A DNA stretch of 20,191 nucleotides from Azolla pinnata (Eukaryota; Streptophyta; Polypodiopsida; Salviniales; Salviniaceae): positions 5,700-25,890 of the forward strand of contig JBBBWG010006892.1 of NCBI GenBank assembly GCA_037176905.1. The letters are read 5' to 3'. The translations under genes were made by a program, and so were the position numbers. Below the pieces are notes generated by a model. It was not told the origin of the DNA. It saw nothing but the letters and a program-made list of their open reading frames with translations, and made no database searches. This document shows, in pieces, positions 8,761 to 17,630 of the stretch. Within the stretch, counting starts at the first letter, position 1, and each line of letters opens with the position of its first letter.

Positions 8761-11352
8761 CTACTTGAATTGTTTTGCATGCTCGAATGCTTCCAGTCCC
8801 AAATTCACGTTCCCCCAATGCCTACAAGAACCCAAGATGCCACGCCATAGGACGACATCCGAGCGCAGTCTCGACCCTTTAATCATCTCTAGGGCCTGGT
8901 CTAAATGGCCGCATCGGCCGATCGCATCCAGCACACATGCATGGTGGTGAGGACCAGGGGTGATACCATAGCATCGGCTCATCGCCTCGAAGTAAGTCCA
9001 GCTCTTGTCGAGCAAGCGCTTCCGGGCACAGGCAGCGAGAATCACAAGAAACGAGACTGTGTCGGGCGATATGCCCTCTCCTAGCATCTTCTCAAACAAG
9101 AGGAAGGCATTGTCGGTTTCGCCGATTTGCGTATAGCCTGCCATCAGCGAGGTCCATGCCACCACATCCCGAACCGGAAGCTCCGAGAACACCTCTTTCG
9201 CTCTTTCGAGAGCCCCGCATCTCGCATACGTGTCCAGCAACGTGTTCCCGATGACCAGGTCCTTCTTCAGCAACCCTCGGCTCCGGATCTCCCCATGGAT
9301 CTCCTCGGCTCTCCCCGACGCACCTATCATGCCACAAGCCTTGATGCCGTATGCGAGCAAAACGGGGCTTGGCGCTATACCCTTGCATCGGAGCTGCTCG
9401 AAACACTTCATCGCTTCCTCCCCATGCCCACGGTGGATGTAACCTCCGATCAATATGGTCCAAGACAGCATGTCCGGGGTTCGGATCTTGTCGAACGCCT
9501 GCTTCGCTCGGCCGAGAGCGCCGCATTTCGTGTACATTTCGACGAGCGCATTGCCGAGGATAACATCGTTTTCCAGTAGTGCCTGCCTTTCGACATCGAG
9601 ATGCATCTCCACACCCTTGCTCAAGGCACCGGTCAGGCTGCAAGCCTTGAGGCACCAGAAGTATGTGATGGCGTCGGGAGGGACAGCACGAGATCGCATG
9701 TCGTCGAAGCAACGGAGAGCTTCATCTCCTCGACCATTCTTTGCGTATCCTGCGATGAGCGCCGTCCACGAGACTAAGCTTCGGCTCCGAAGCCTGCCGA
9801 AGACCTCCCGCCCTATGGAAAGCACGCCACATTTCGCGTACATGTCCACCAATGCGTTCCCGATGCTGCTATCGTCTCTCTCCCTCAAGCCTCGTCTTTC
9901 GATCTCTGCATGTATGCCGATCCCTTCATCGAACGCGCTCATGTTTCCGCATGCATCCAGTGCGCAAACGAAAGTGACGAGGTTCGGCCGTATGCCTTGA
10001 AGCTGCATCTCCTCAAAGGACCGCAATGCGTCTTCAGCATATCCATGATCATTGCACCCGGCCATGAGCGAGGTCCACGAGACCACATCCCGGATCGGAA
10101 GCTGATTGAGCACCGCTTTGGCGACATCCAGCAATCCGCACTTGGCATACATGCCGACAACGGCATTGCCAACGGCGATGTCGTTGCGAAGGAAACCCCG
10201 GCTCTCTAAATCCTCGTGGACCCGCCGACCTTGCTGCGCGGCTCGCAGATTGCCGCACGCTTTCAAGATGCAGAGGCACGTGATCGAATTCGCACTCACG
10301 CCTTCGTGTTGCATGTGATCGAAGAGATCGAGAGCTTCGGCAAACTGTTCGTCTTCGACATATCCGGCGACGAGCGCGGTCCACACGACGGTGTTTCGGA
10401 GAGGCGCCTCGTCGAAGACGCGGTGTGCGCGACGGAGATGACCACATTTCGCATACATGTCCACCAAGCTGCTACCGATAACCGCATCTTCTCCTCTCGA
10501 CATGCCTTGCGCTTCGAGGAGGGCGTGAATCGCCTTGCCTTTCTCCGCGGATCGGAGGCTTGCACAAGCTTTCAAGCTGCCTGCGAACGTGATGCTGGTC
10601 GGGGCGATGCCCTCGTTCAGCATCCGTGCACAGCATCCTAGAGCTTTTCCGCCATAGCCGTGAGCTGTGTATGCGGAGATGATGGCATTCCATGCAGCTT
10701 CGCTTCGCAGGATCGGATTCCTGTGGAAGACCTCTTCGGCTTTGGCGATGCATCCGAATCTGGCATACATGTCCACCAAGGCGCTTGCAAGAAACATGTT
10801 CCTGTGGAGCAATCCGCTGCGTTCGATCTCCTCGTGCAGGTCCCGGCCTTTGCCTCTTGCACCTGCGCAGGACGCAGCCTGCACGGCGCACACGAGAGTG
10901 ACGTGGTTCGGCAAGATCCGATCTTTCTCCACCATCGCTTCCAGGCATTCCAACGCTCTCCCACCATCGCCGCTGTTGCAGAAGCCGGCCATGAGGGACG
11001 TCCAGGAGACCACATCTCGGCGGCGGAGCTTCGCAAACACCTGCTCCGCCCTCGCCGCCACGCCACATTTCGCATACATATCCACGACTGCGCCGGCAAG
11101 GAACGGGTTCGTCTCCAGCAAGCCGGTTGCGGCCACATGCGCGTGCATCCTGAGGCCCGTTCCGAGATCTCGGCATCTCCCGCAAGCCTTGAGCAAGGCT
11201 ATGAGCGTGCGCGGATCGAGATGATGCAGCAGGAGGAGGGGGAGGTCCTCCTGCGGCATGCGACGGTAGAGCAGCAAAGCGTGCTTGGAGTGGCCATGGC
11301 CGAGGAGTTCTGAGATGGAGGCGTCGAGGGAGCGGAGATTAGGGTTTACCAT
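8761..11352 (-). CDS. PLS-class pentatricopeptide repeat (PPR) protein, 863 residues
   Basis: This is one uninterrupted exon. The start at 11352 has a strong context (AACCATGG). Nearly the whole protein is PPR motifs in the P-L-S order: seven P motifs of the type DVVSWTSLMAGY, L motifs with LKACG, and S motifs with NALVDMYAKCG. After a final degenerate L2/S2-like pair (GITPGPHHHACVLDAIGRCG) it stops at NVNLGLEAFEHAKQFK, early in what would be the E1 region, so there is no E2, E+ or DYW deaminase domain. Family knowledge: PLS proteins bind single-stranded organelle RNA, usually near C-to-U editing sites, and those without DYW recruit a deaminase in trans. No obvious transit peptide is visible in the first 40 residues, so targeting is uncertain. 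It lies head-to-head with the NEAP gene. Confidence 0.95.
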   Translation of the reverse strand: MVNPNLRSLDASISELLGHGHSKHALLLYRRMPQEDLPLLLLHHLDPRTLIALLKACGRCRDLGTGLRMHAHVAATGLLETNPFLAGAVVDMYAKCGVAARAEQVFAKLRRRDVVSWTSLMAGFCNSGDGGRALECLEAMVEKDRILPNHVTLVCAVQAASCAGARGKGRDLHEEIERSGLLHRNMFLASALVDMYARFGCIAKAEEVFHRNPILRSEAAWNAIISAYTAHGYGGKALGCCARMLNEGIAPTSITFAGSLKACASLRSAEKGKAIHALLEAQGMSRGEDAVIGSSLVDMYAKCGHLRRAHRVFDEAPLRNTVVWTALVAGYVEDEQFAEALDLFDHMQHEGVSANSITCLCILKACGNLRAAQQGRRVHEDLESRGFLRNDIAVGNAVVGMYAKCGLLDVAKAVLNQLPIRDVVSWTSLMAGCNDHGYAEDALRSFEEMQLQGIRPNLVTFVCALDACGNMSAFDEGIGIHAEIERRGLRERDDSSIGNALVDMYAKCGVLSIGREVFGRLRSRSLVSWTALIAGYAKNGRGDEALRCFDDMRSRAVPPDAITYFWCLKACSLTGALSKGVEMHLDVERQALLENDVILGNALVEMYTKCGALGRAKQAFDKIRTPDMLSWTILIGGYIHRGHGEEAMKCFEQLRCKGIAPSPVLLAYGIKACGMIGASGRAEEIHGEIRSRGLLKKDLVIGNTLLDTYARCGALERAKEVFSELPVRDVVAWTSLMAGYTQIGETDNAFLLFEKMLGEGISPDTVSFLVILAACARKRLLDKSWTYFEAMSRCYGITPGPHHHACVLDAIGRCGHLDQALEMIKGSRLRSDVVLWRGILGSCRHWGNVNLGLEAFEHAKQFK

Positions 11353-11436
11353 GGTTCAGGAAGGAAGCTCACCTTGCGAGGGTATGCATAGCCAGTGCAG
11401 GTTCGTCCGGGTCATGGCCGCGGCTTCTCCCCTTCA

Positions 11437-11554
11437 TCGCCATCGCCATCGCCGTCGCCATCCTCAGCACTGGCCGCCATCGCCATCGCCATCGCCATCG
11501 CCGTAGCTGCGAAGCCACGACCATCGCCATCGCCATCGCCATCGCCATCGCCAA
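11437..11554. repeat. CCATCG/GCCATC hexanucleotide microsatellite
   Basis: Runs of CATCGC with interruptions (GTCGCC, TCAGCACTGG) occupy most of this interval, just upstream of the minus-strand PPR start. Read on the minus strand it gives meaningless Met-Ala and Trp-Arg runs. Confidence 0.9.
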
Positions 11555-11631
11555 CAGTTTTTTGCGTGGACCTTCAGAAAGCCAAAACTCTTGGTTAAAT
11601 CACAAATTAGCGCCTCTAAGTGTCAGAGATT

Positions 11632-11772
11632 ATCGATTAATCGACGGATCGATCAACGATCGATTAATCGACGATTAATCGACTGATCGATTCACGATCG
11701 ATTAATTGACTGATCGATTCACGATCGATTAATTGACTGATCGATCGATCGATTAATCGACTGATCGATTAA
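11632..11772. repeat. Tandem repeat built from CGATCGATTAAT, 27-base unit
   Basis: Two consecutive 27-base units start at 11694 and 11721 (ACGATCGATTAATTGACTG, then ATCGATTC or ATCGATCG). They are flanked by variants with ATTAATCGACTGATCGATT. The words are themselves palindromic (ATCGATTAATCGAT), so the tract can form many small hairpins. It lies in the divergent intergenic region. Confidence 0.85.
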
Positions 11773-12175
11773 CCGAATCGAATCAGTCGCGAGCTCGAAT
11801 CGCTTCGCGCCGAACGATTCCACGCCCGGTTAATTCGGGTGATCCGCCGGTCGGTTGCTAGATTCAACTCGGAAGTTTTTTTACTCGGCTTTTGCGGGTC
11901 GTATATCGGAAGGGGAATCGATCGATCGGGGGGAATCGGTCGGTGCAATGCGATTACGAATAAAATCGATTCGCTTTCTGGTACCGGGAGAATTAAGAGG
12001 GGCGCTGCTGTCCTGTCATTGAGTGGGAGACGAGAGCAGGTGTTTAAGTCGTGATTTTCTGATTTCAGCCGGCGTTAAAATGTAATTAATTTTAGCTGGG
12101 ATTCAAAGCAATCTGCTGGGAAATGGGAAGCTGCGCATCGTGCATGATACTCCGAAGCGCATTTCAGATGAGCCT

Positions 12176-12672
12176 ATACACAAAACACACACACACACAC
12201 ACACAAAACACACACAGCAAGAGGCATGAATGAGCAAAGTGCCCTCCCAATGTACAAATACAGATATAGATATAGATACAAACACAGATACAGATGCAGC
12301 AGATACAAATACAGATGCAGATACTGAACAAGAATTGAGATATACACAACACACACAAAACACACACACACACACACACACACAATTCAATCAAAGTGCC
12401 CTGCCAATATACGTATACAAATATAGATATAGATACAAATACAGATACAGATGCGCATACAAATGCAGATGGATACTGAACAAGAACCGAGATATACACA
12501 ACACACACACACAAAACACACACAACAAGAGGCATGAATGAGCAAAGTGCCCTCCCAATGTACATACAAACACAGATACAGATGCAGCAGATACAAATAC
12601 AAATGCAGATACTGAACAAGAACTGAGATATACACAACACACACACACACACACAAAACACACACACTCAAA
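12176..12672. repeat. CA microsatellite with a three-copy minisatellite of about 150 bases
   Basis: CAAAGTGCCCT occurs at 12235, 12392 and 12543, and GATACTGAACAAGAA at 12320, 12472 and 12608. These mark three copies of a composite unit made of a CA run, an unique core, a GATACAAATACA-rich part and another CA run. Spacing is 136-157 bases. Copies 1 and 3 share GAGGCATGAATGAG before the core and copy 2 lacks it. Confidence 0.9.
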
Positions 12673-12718
12673 TGAGAAGAGATACAGATACAGAGAAAGT
12701 ATACAGAGTTAGAACAAA

Positions 12719-12937
12719 ACAAGAAGTGAAGGATGGAATGAAGAAGGAAGAAATGAAGAAGAAAGAAATGAAGAAGGAAGAAATGAAGAAGAAAGAAGGA
12801 AGAAGAAGAAGAAGAAGAAGAAGAAGAAGAAAGAAATGAAGAAGGAAGAAGAAGAAGAAAGAAGAAGAAAGAAGAAGAGGAGAAGAAAGAAGAAAGAAGA
12901 AGAAGAAGAAGAAGAAGAAAGAAGAAGAAGAAGAGAG
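12719..12937 (+). repeat. Polypurine GAA/GGAA tract
   Basis: Almost pure A/G on the plus strand, made of GAA and GGAA words with AATGAAG interruptions at the left end. The last part, 12838-12937, is an uninterrupted 100-base purine run. A pyrimidine-rich stretch follows at about 12955-13090. It lies in the promoter region of the NEAP gene. Confidence 0.95.
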
Positions 12938-13203
12938 TGAGGGTCAATGTCCCCCTTTCTGTGTCTTCTCTGTTTCTGCTCCATTTTCTGCTGCTTCTGC
13001 TCCTCCTCCTCCCTCCTCCTGTCTCTGCTTCTGTTCTTCTCTTCGATCTTGTCTGCTAAACCCTAATTCCTCCCTCCTCTTCCCCGCCATTGCTCGCTCT
13101 GATCGCCCACCATGTAGAGGAAGAACCCCTGGTGCACAGCTCTCAAGCGCTGGAAGGAAGGGGAGGAAGAAGGGGAGGGGAGCGCGTCAGAGGCGAAGCA
13201 ACA

Positions 13204-13238
13204 GTTAGGGTTTAGGGTTTAGGGTTTAGGGTTTGGGG
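13204..13238 (+). repeat. Interstitial telomere repeat (TTTAGGG)n in the NEAP leader
   Basis: About four tandem plant telomere heptamers (GTTAGGG, then TTTAGGG units, ending TTTGGGG) lie about 85 bases upstream of the NEAP start codon. Single AAACCCTA 'telo boxes' are known promoter elements of plant genes; a short array could act the same way or be a repair scar. Confidence 0.9.
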
Positions 13239-13252
13239 CGTAGACAGAGCCA

Positions 13253-13313
13253 GGAAGAAGAAGAAGAAGAAGAAGAAGAAGAAGAAGAAGAAGAAGAAGG
13301 AAGAAGACAGAAG
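13253..13313 (+). repeat. GAA microsatellite in the NEAP 5' leader
   Basis: About sixteen GAA triplets end a few bases before ATG 13323. The tract should be part of the 5' untranslated region. Confidence 0.9.
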
Positions 13314-13322
13314 AAGTAGGAT

Positions 13323-15263
13323 ATGGAGAGCCCTCCTCCTCCTTCTTCTTCTTGCGCTTCCCCTTCCCTTCCTCCTCCTCCTCCTTCTCCTCCTCCTCCT
13401 CCGCAGCAGCTGCTGCTGCAGGAGCCGAATTCGCTCCTCCGAGATCTGTACCAGAAGAAGCAGAACATCAAGCGCATCGCCGTCGAGGTCGGCTCCATGG
13501 CTTCCGAGCTCCGAGACGTCCGCTCCCGCCTTGCTGCTCAGGACGCCCTTCTCCACCACGAGAAGGACCTCAGACAGGTACTTCTCGAGAGACCCCGATC
13601 TCTCCGTCTCTCACAACGCTCCGCCATGGACATGGAACGCCCTTTGCAGACATGGAACGCCCTTTGCAGACATGGACGCAGACTGCTCGCATTCCATGCC
13701 ATTGCAGCAAAATCTGCTGTAAAACAGGCCTCTGATTCTTCTTCCTTCTCCTCCTTCGCCATTCTGTCTGTTTTCCCTCCTCCTCCTCCCCCACGACCTC
13801 TTCCCGATCCCACTCTGTCTGTTTCAATTCCCGGCCTGTAATCGTTTTGCTTAGATTGCTGAAGCTAAGGCCGTGGCGATGGAGAAGGAGCTCCTGGCAT
13901 TGCAGAGGAGCGTCGAGGAGAGGAGCGCGATGGCCATGTCCACCGCTTCGGTCGCCGAGCAAGTACAAACCTTCTGATCCATGTGTCTTCCTTCCACGGT
14001 TTCTTCTGATTGCTCCCGAAGAGAACCTGCTCTTTCCCGGAGCGCTCTCTGGAATCCTGTCTTCCATGGCTTCTTCCGATCGCCAGTCTGATGTGTTTGG
14101 TGCAGTATCTGAGAGAGCTCGTCGACGTCAGGGCGAAGTTAGGGTGCGCGCAGGAGGTTGCAGAGAGCAGGGCCATAGCCGCGGCCACGGCCGAATCGCA
14201 GTGCGCATCGCTGATGAAGGAGATCGAATCGCAGGGCGAAGCGTTGCAGGGGCACGAGGCGCGATCCGCGGATCTCGCGCGCCAGATGCTGGGCCTGCGC
14301 CAGGAGCTCCGCTGCAAGGAGGCTTCGGAGCAGCAGCTGAGGGAGGAGATGGAGAGGCTGGGCGTGGAGATGAAGCTCGCCATAGCCGCCGCGGCCTCGC
14401 AGAACCACGGCGAGATGAGTTGCGCCCTCGAAGGCTTTCTGCAGCGCAGCTCCGAGCACCTCTCCAAGGGCTACGTGATCAAGGACGAGGAGATTTCGCG
14501 GCTGAGGGACGAGATCAGGCTCCTCTCGCTGCAGCTCAAAGCGAAGGCCCAGGAGCTCGACGCCCAGGTTTTTCCTGCTCTTTCTTTCTGGCTCTCGAAA
14601 GAAGAATTGGCGCAGATTGACTTGCCCCCGTATCGATCGAACCTCGAGTTTTATGGGCATAGTTCCTGATCTGTTGGTTGAATTCCTTGTTTGTTTTCTT
14701 TGCCTTCTTCCATTGATCCGATTCCGATCAGAAAGAGCGGCACCTCACGACCGAGCAGGATCTGAAGAAGAGGATTCTGAAATTGGAGTTCTGGTTGCAA
14801 GAAGCCCGGGCGCAGACTCGGAAGCTCCAGAAGGTAGTCATGGGCGAGCAGCCTTTCTCCCTCTCTGTTTTTCTTCCAAATCCATGATGGCAGAGTTCCT
14901 TCCAAATCCATGGGATCAGAACTGTTTCTTTTTCTGATGTACATGTCGTAACACATGATGTGTATCCCAATCTGTGTGAAGCACTTGCTGTTTCATCGAT
15001 GTATATAGGCTCCTGATTAGGGTATAGATGCTCACTGCCCAAACCCTAATAAACTTTTGTATGCTTTCTTTTCCACTGTGTCCTTACAGATTGTGGAGAA
15101 AAGAGAGAAGGAGATTAAGGATCTCCGAAGTGAGATGAATGCTGCCAACAGTGGTATTTCTCCACACAAGAAAGGAGGAATGCCAGCCATTTGGTCGAAC
15201 CCAAAGTTCAGGCTATTAGCTTCTCTATCAGCTGCATTCCTACTCTTCTGTGCTAAAAGATAA
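13323..15263 (+). CDS. NEAP: Nuclear envelope-associated protein (NEAP family), coiled coil with C-terminal membrane anchor
   Basis: Five exons join in phase 0: 13323-13577, 13855-13962, 14106-14567, 14732-14833 and 15090-15263, giving 366 residues. The N terminus (about 2-35) is rich in Pro and Ser. A long alpha-helical coiled coil follows, from LLRDLYQKKQ, SELRDVRSRLAAQ and EKELLALQRSVEER through QQLREEMERLGVEMK to KDEEISRLRDEIRLLSLQLK. The family-typical LKLEFWLQEARAQTRKLQK sits near residues 291-309 and EKREKEIKDL just after. Residues about 349-364 (FRLLASLSAAFLLFCA) form a short hydrophobic tail segment ending in CAKR, as in a tail-anchored protein. Length and order agree with the Arabidopsis NEAPs (about 350 residues), which sit at the inner nuclear membrane, interact with SUN proteins and affect nuclear shape and chromatin. 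Introns are 143-277 bases. The ATG lies just after a GAA tract. Confidence 0.91.
13631..13676 (+). repeat. 20-base tandem duplication in NEAP intron 1
   Basis: CATGGAACGCCCTTTGCAGA occurs twice in a row (13631 and 13651), followed by a partial third copy (CATGGA). Each full copy ends in GCAGA and so carries an AG acceptor-like end, but the real acceptor at 13854 gives the correct phase. Confidence 0.9.
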
Positions 15264-17630
15264 GTCTTTCATTCTATTACATGGCATGTATCTTTATGCA
15301 TATGCTCTGCATCTTCTTCCTCCTCTTTTGCCGTCCTTCTCGTCCATAGCTTACAAAGATTTAGAGCATTAGATGATGATCACAAGCTCTAGATAGATAG
15401 ATCTAGCTGTTTCTTCTTTAGCTATGTTATGTAAATATGTTATATACGTCAAGAGCAAACTCTCAAGATCTAGTTGAGGAATTGCTACTTGACGAACAAG
15501 CCTATAGATGAGAATTTTCGTTTTCTCTTCAGTTCTTCTATAGATATAAATATGTAGTCTAGTTGATTCTCACTTCCATGGATGCCGCTAGTGTTAGAGA
15601 TACATTTTAAAGGTTTTGTTGTTCTGAATATATGCTAATTTGTACTTCTAAACGGTTGAATTTCTGGGAAGAAAAATCTGAGGTTGTCTAAGCTTAATTA
15701 TAACCAATGGAATGAATGGTCATGTTCTCTCACTATTTACATGCGAGATTGTTTCATATGTCCATGTCAATGAATAAGTAAGAAGACATTCTGCAGTTGA
15801 TTAACATTAGGGTTAGAAGCAAAAACATATTTTTTCAAGCATCATTCTGGCCCAAGCTCACTCAATAATCTTGGTGGGGTCTCCTTAACAATGAGGAAGG
15901 AGAAGATTAGTTGTCAGCCGTGCTTGATATAGACATTGAGAACCTTTTGCTCGCCAATCAGCATGAAGCATTGGGTCCCATGCATCTCTGACTAACCCTA
16001 GCCCCAACTCTACTCTAACCTTATCTGAATCTTAACCCTAACCCTAATCTCAATCTTAGGCCAGGCTCTAACACTAACCCAAACTTTGCTCATCACCATC
16101 ACACTTACGAAAGTATGTAGATTTAAGGGTATTTCTGCAAATATACTTTTCCAGAACAAACATCCCTTTGCTACTTTGTGTTATAGTTCTCAAGAAATCT
16201 TAGGGAACAAGGCCCAACAAGTACAAACTACTTGTTTCTAACCTGCACAAGGTGCATACGCCGGATTAGAAGTTAAGTTAGAACCAACTATCTTCAAAAA
16301 CTTCATCGATTTTAACAAGTTTTTTCACTTGGTTTCCATCTCAAAGTCGCCTTGTGACGTTCGCCTGTTTTCAACTACCTTTCATCAAGTAATCTCATGA
16401 TTACCATGTATATTCGACTATACGGTTAGTTTATAAAGCACATTTTTATTTTGGTAGTGGGTAATCTGGCAAATTTACAAGGTAGAAGGACATTTTGACA
16501 AATAGGTGAACTTACATGGCTCTTTTCTCTGAAATAGGGGAGGGAAATTAGAATTGGTAAAGTCATATGCTGTATTATCTATCGCTTGAATTAGTGTTTC
16601 GTGAAAAGATTAATCTTTTTCTAAATAAGCGATGAGTTATAATCTGTTTTTCACATATCAGTTTATCGTCGGAATCCACCAAGGGGCCCTGTCATTATGA
16701 AAATCATGTCATTGTTTAAAATATCTTGAAAGGCTCGACTCGATAATCTATCTGGCATGTGGCCGAGGCTAATATGATATATATAGCCTTGATTTTACCA
16801 AGGCCTTTTATAGTTCTTTCTCGTGTCATAATATGTTGGAGCGATATGCAGCTAGTGAATGCAAAGATGCATGATGCTGTCTGTGGGTTAATAAAACTAA
16901 GTCATGCTTCTTGTGCATGGTTCACAAGAACCATAAAATCATTGAAAGAACACTTGCTTGCAATAAATTTTGGTATATAATGGATGATGATTCGTTTAAA
17001 GGTAGTTGGAGCTGTCCTCCAGCCACAAAAACCCCTCCCCTCTTTTCAAGCCTTGCAACCATTATCCGAAACCATTATCTGAAATGTGCTCCATTAGTAA
17101 AAGAAACATATCTGTAATTTGTAGCCAATTTTGGTAGTCCTCATTGACGTTTTCCTTTGGGACCCACGGCGCTATCGGATTGGAACATGTATTTTGTCTT
17201 TGAAAGCAAAGGATAGACATCTGTTGCGTGTTACCATTTTAACAAAAAAGAAGCAGATTGATGGGCGCTTGCAAATAATAGATTTGTGTTGAATGAAAGG
17301 CAGCAGATTGCAGAAGATCAATTCTTGATCAGCGCTTCCCTTGTGTACCGTTCTCTCATGCATCAAAGAAGCTCACCATTGCTGCTTCTAAGAATGCCTA
17401 TGAACGTATTTCAAGCATAAAACTCCGAGCTTTTCCGCAAGTATTGAAGTTCGTGTTATAGTTCCACAAACACAATCGGTCGGTAAAAAAAAAAAGCCCC
17501 CTGTTTGCGCGACTATTCGCAGCACTCGAGGCTGTGGAGCTCTGAGAATGGCCACAGCTCTACGAAGCAAGTCTGCAAAATCCTGTTTGGAAAAAATCCC
17601 AACTGTTCTTGTTACCGAATAGAAAATGGA
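15264..17630. other. Long AT-rich gene-free region
   Basis: This should contain the 3' ends of both convergent transcripts, NEAP on the left and the second PPR gene on the right. Short open frames (for example 16759-16980 and 16911-17117) show no family features. There is a decayed telomere-like patch at 15988-16081. I recognise no transposase, reverse transcriptase or RNA gene. Confidence 0.55.
15988..16081. repeat. Decayed telomere-like CTAACCCT repeats
   Basis: Words such as CTAACCCTAG, TTAACCCTAACCCTAAT and CACTAACCC recur with interruptions in about 95 bases. The best part reads as the six-base form (CCCTAA) rather than the plant heptamer found elsewhere in the window. Confidence 0.6.

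Noticed and set aside
9455-10000. Long plus-strand frames across the first PPR gene (also 10660-11313 and 10667-11224)
   Set aside because: They are antisense shadows of the 863-residue PPR frame, whose repeated motifs create matching open frames on the other strand.
12164-12984. Minus-strand frames rich in Cys-Val, Ser and Phe
   Set aside because: These translate CA and GAA microsatellites; they are low-complexity products of repeats.
14010-14105. NEAP exon 3 starting at the upstream ATG 14010
   Set aside because: The in-frame acceptor TGCAG at 14105 joins exon 2 in phase and gives family-like sequence; the extra codons are intron.
13847-14620. 257-codon plus-strand frame overlapping NEAP exons 2 and 3
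   Set aside because: It is out of frame with the spliced NEAP model, runs through two introns and matches no family, while the NEAP frame gives a conserved coiled coil.
13570-14660. Minus-strand frames antisense to NEAP
   Set aside because: Shadows of coiled-coil coding sequence, with no independent support.
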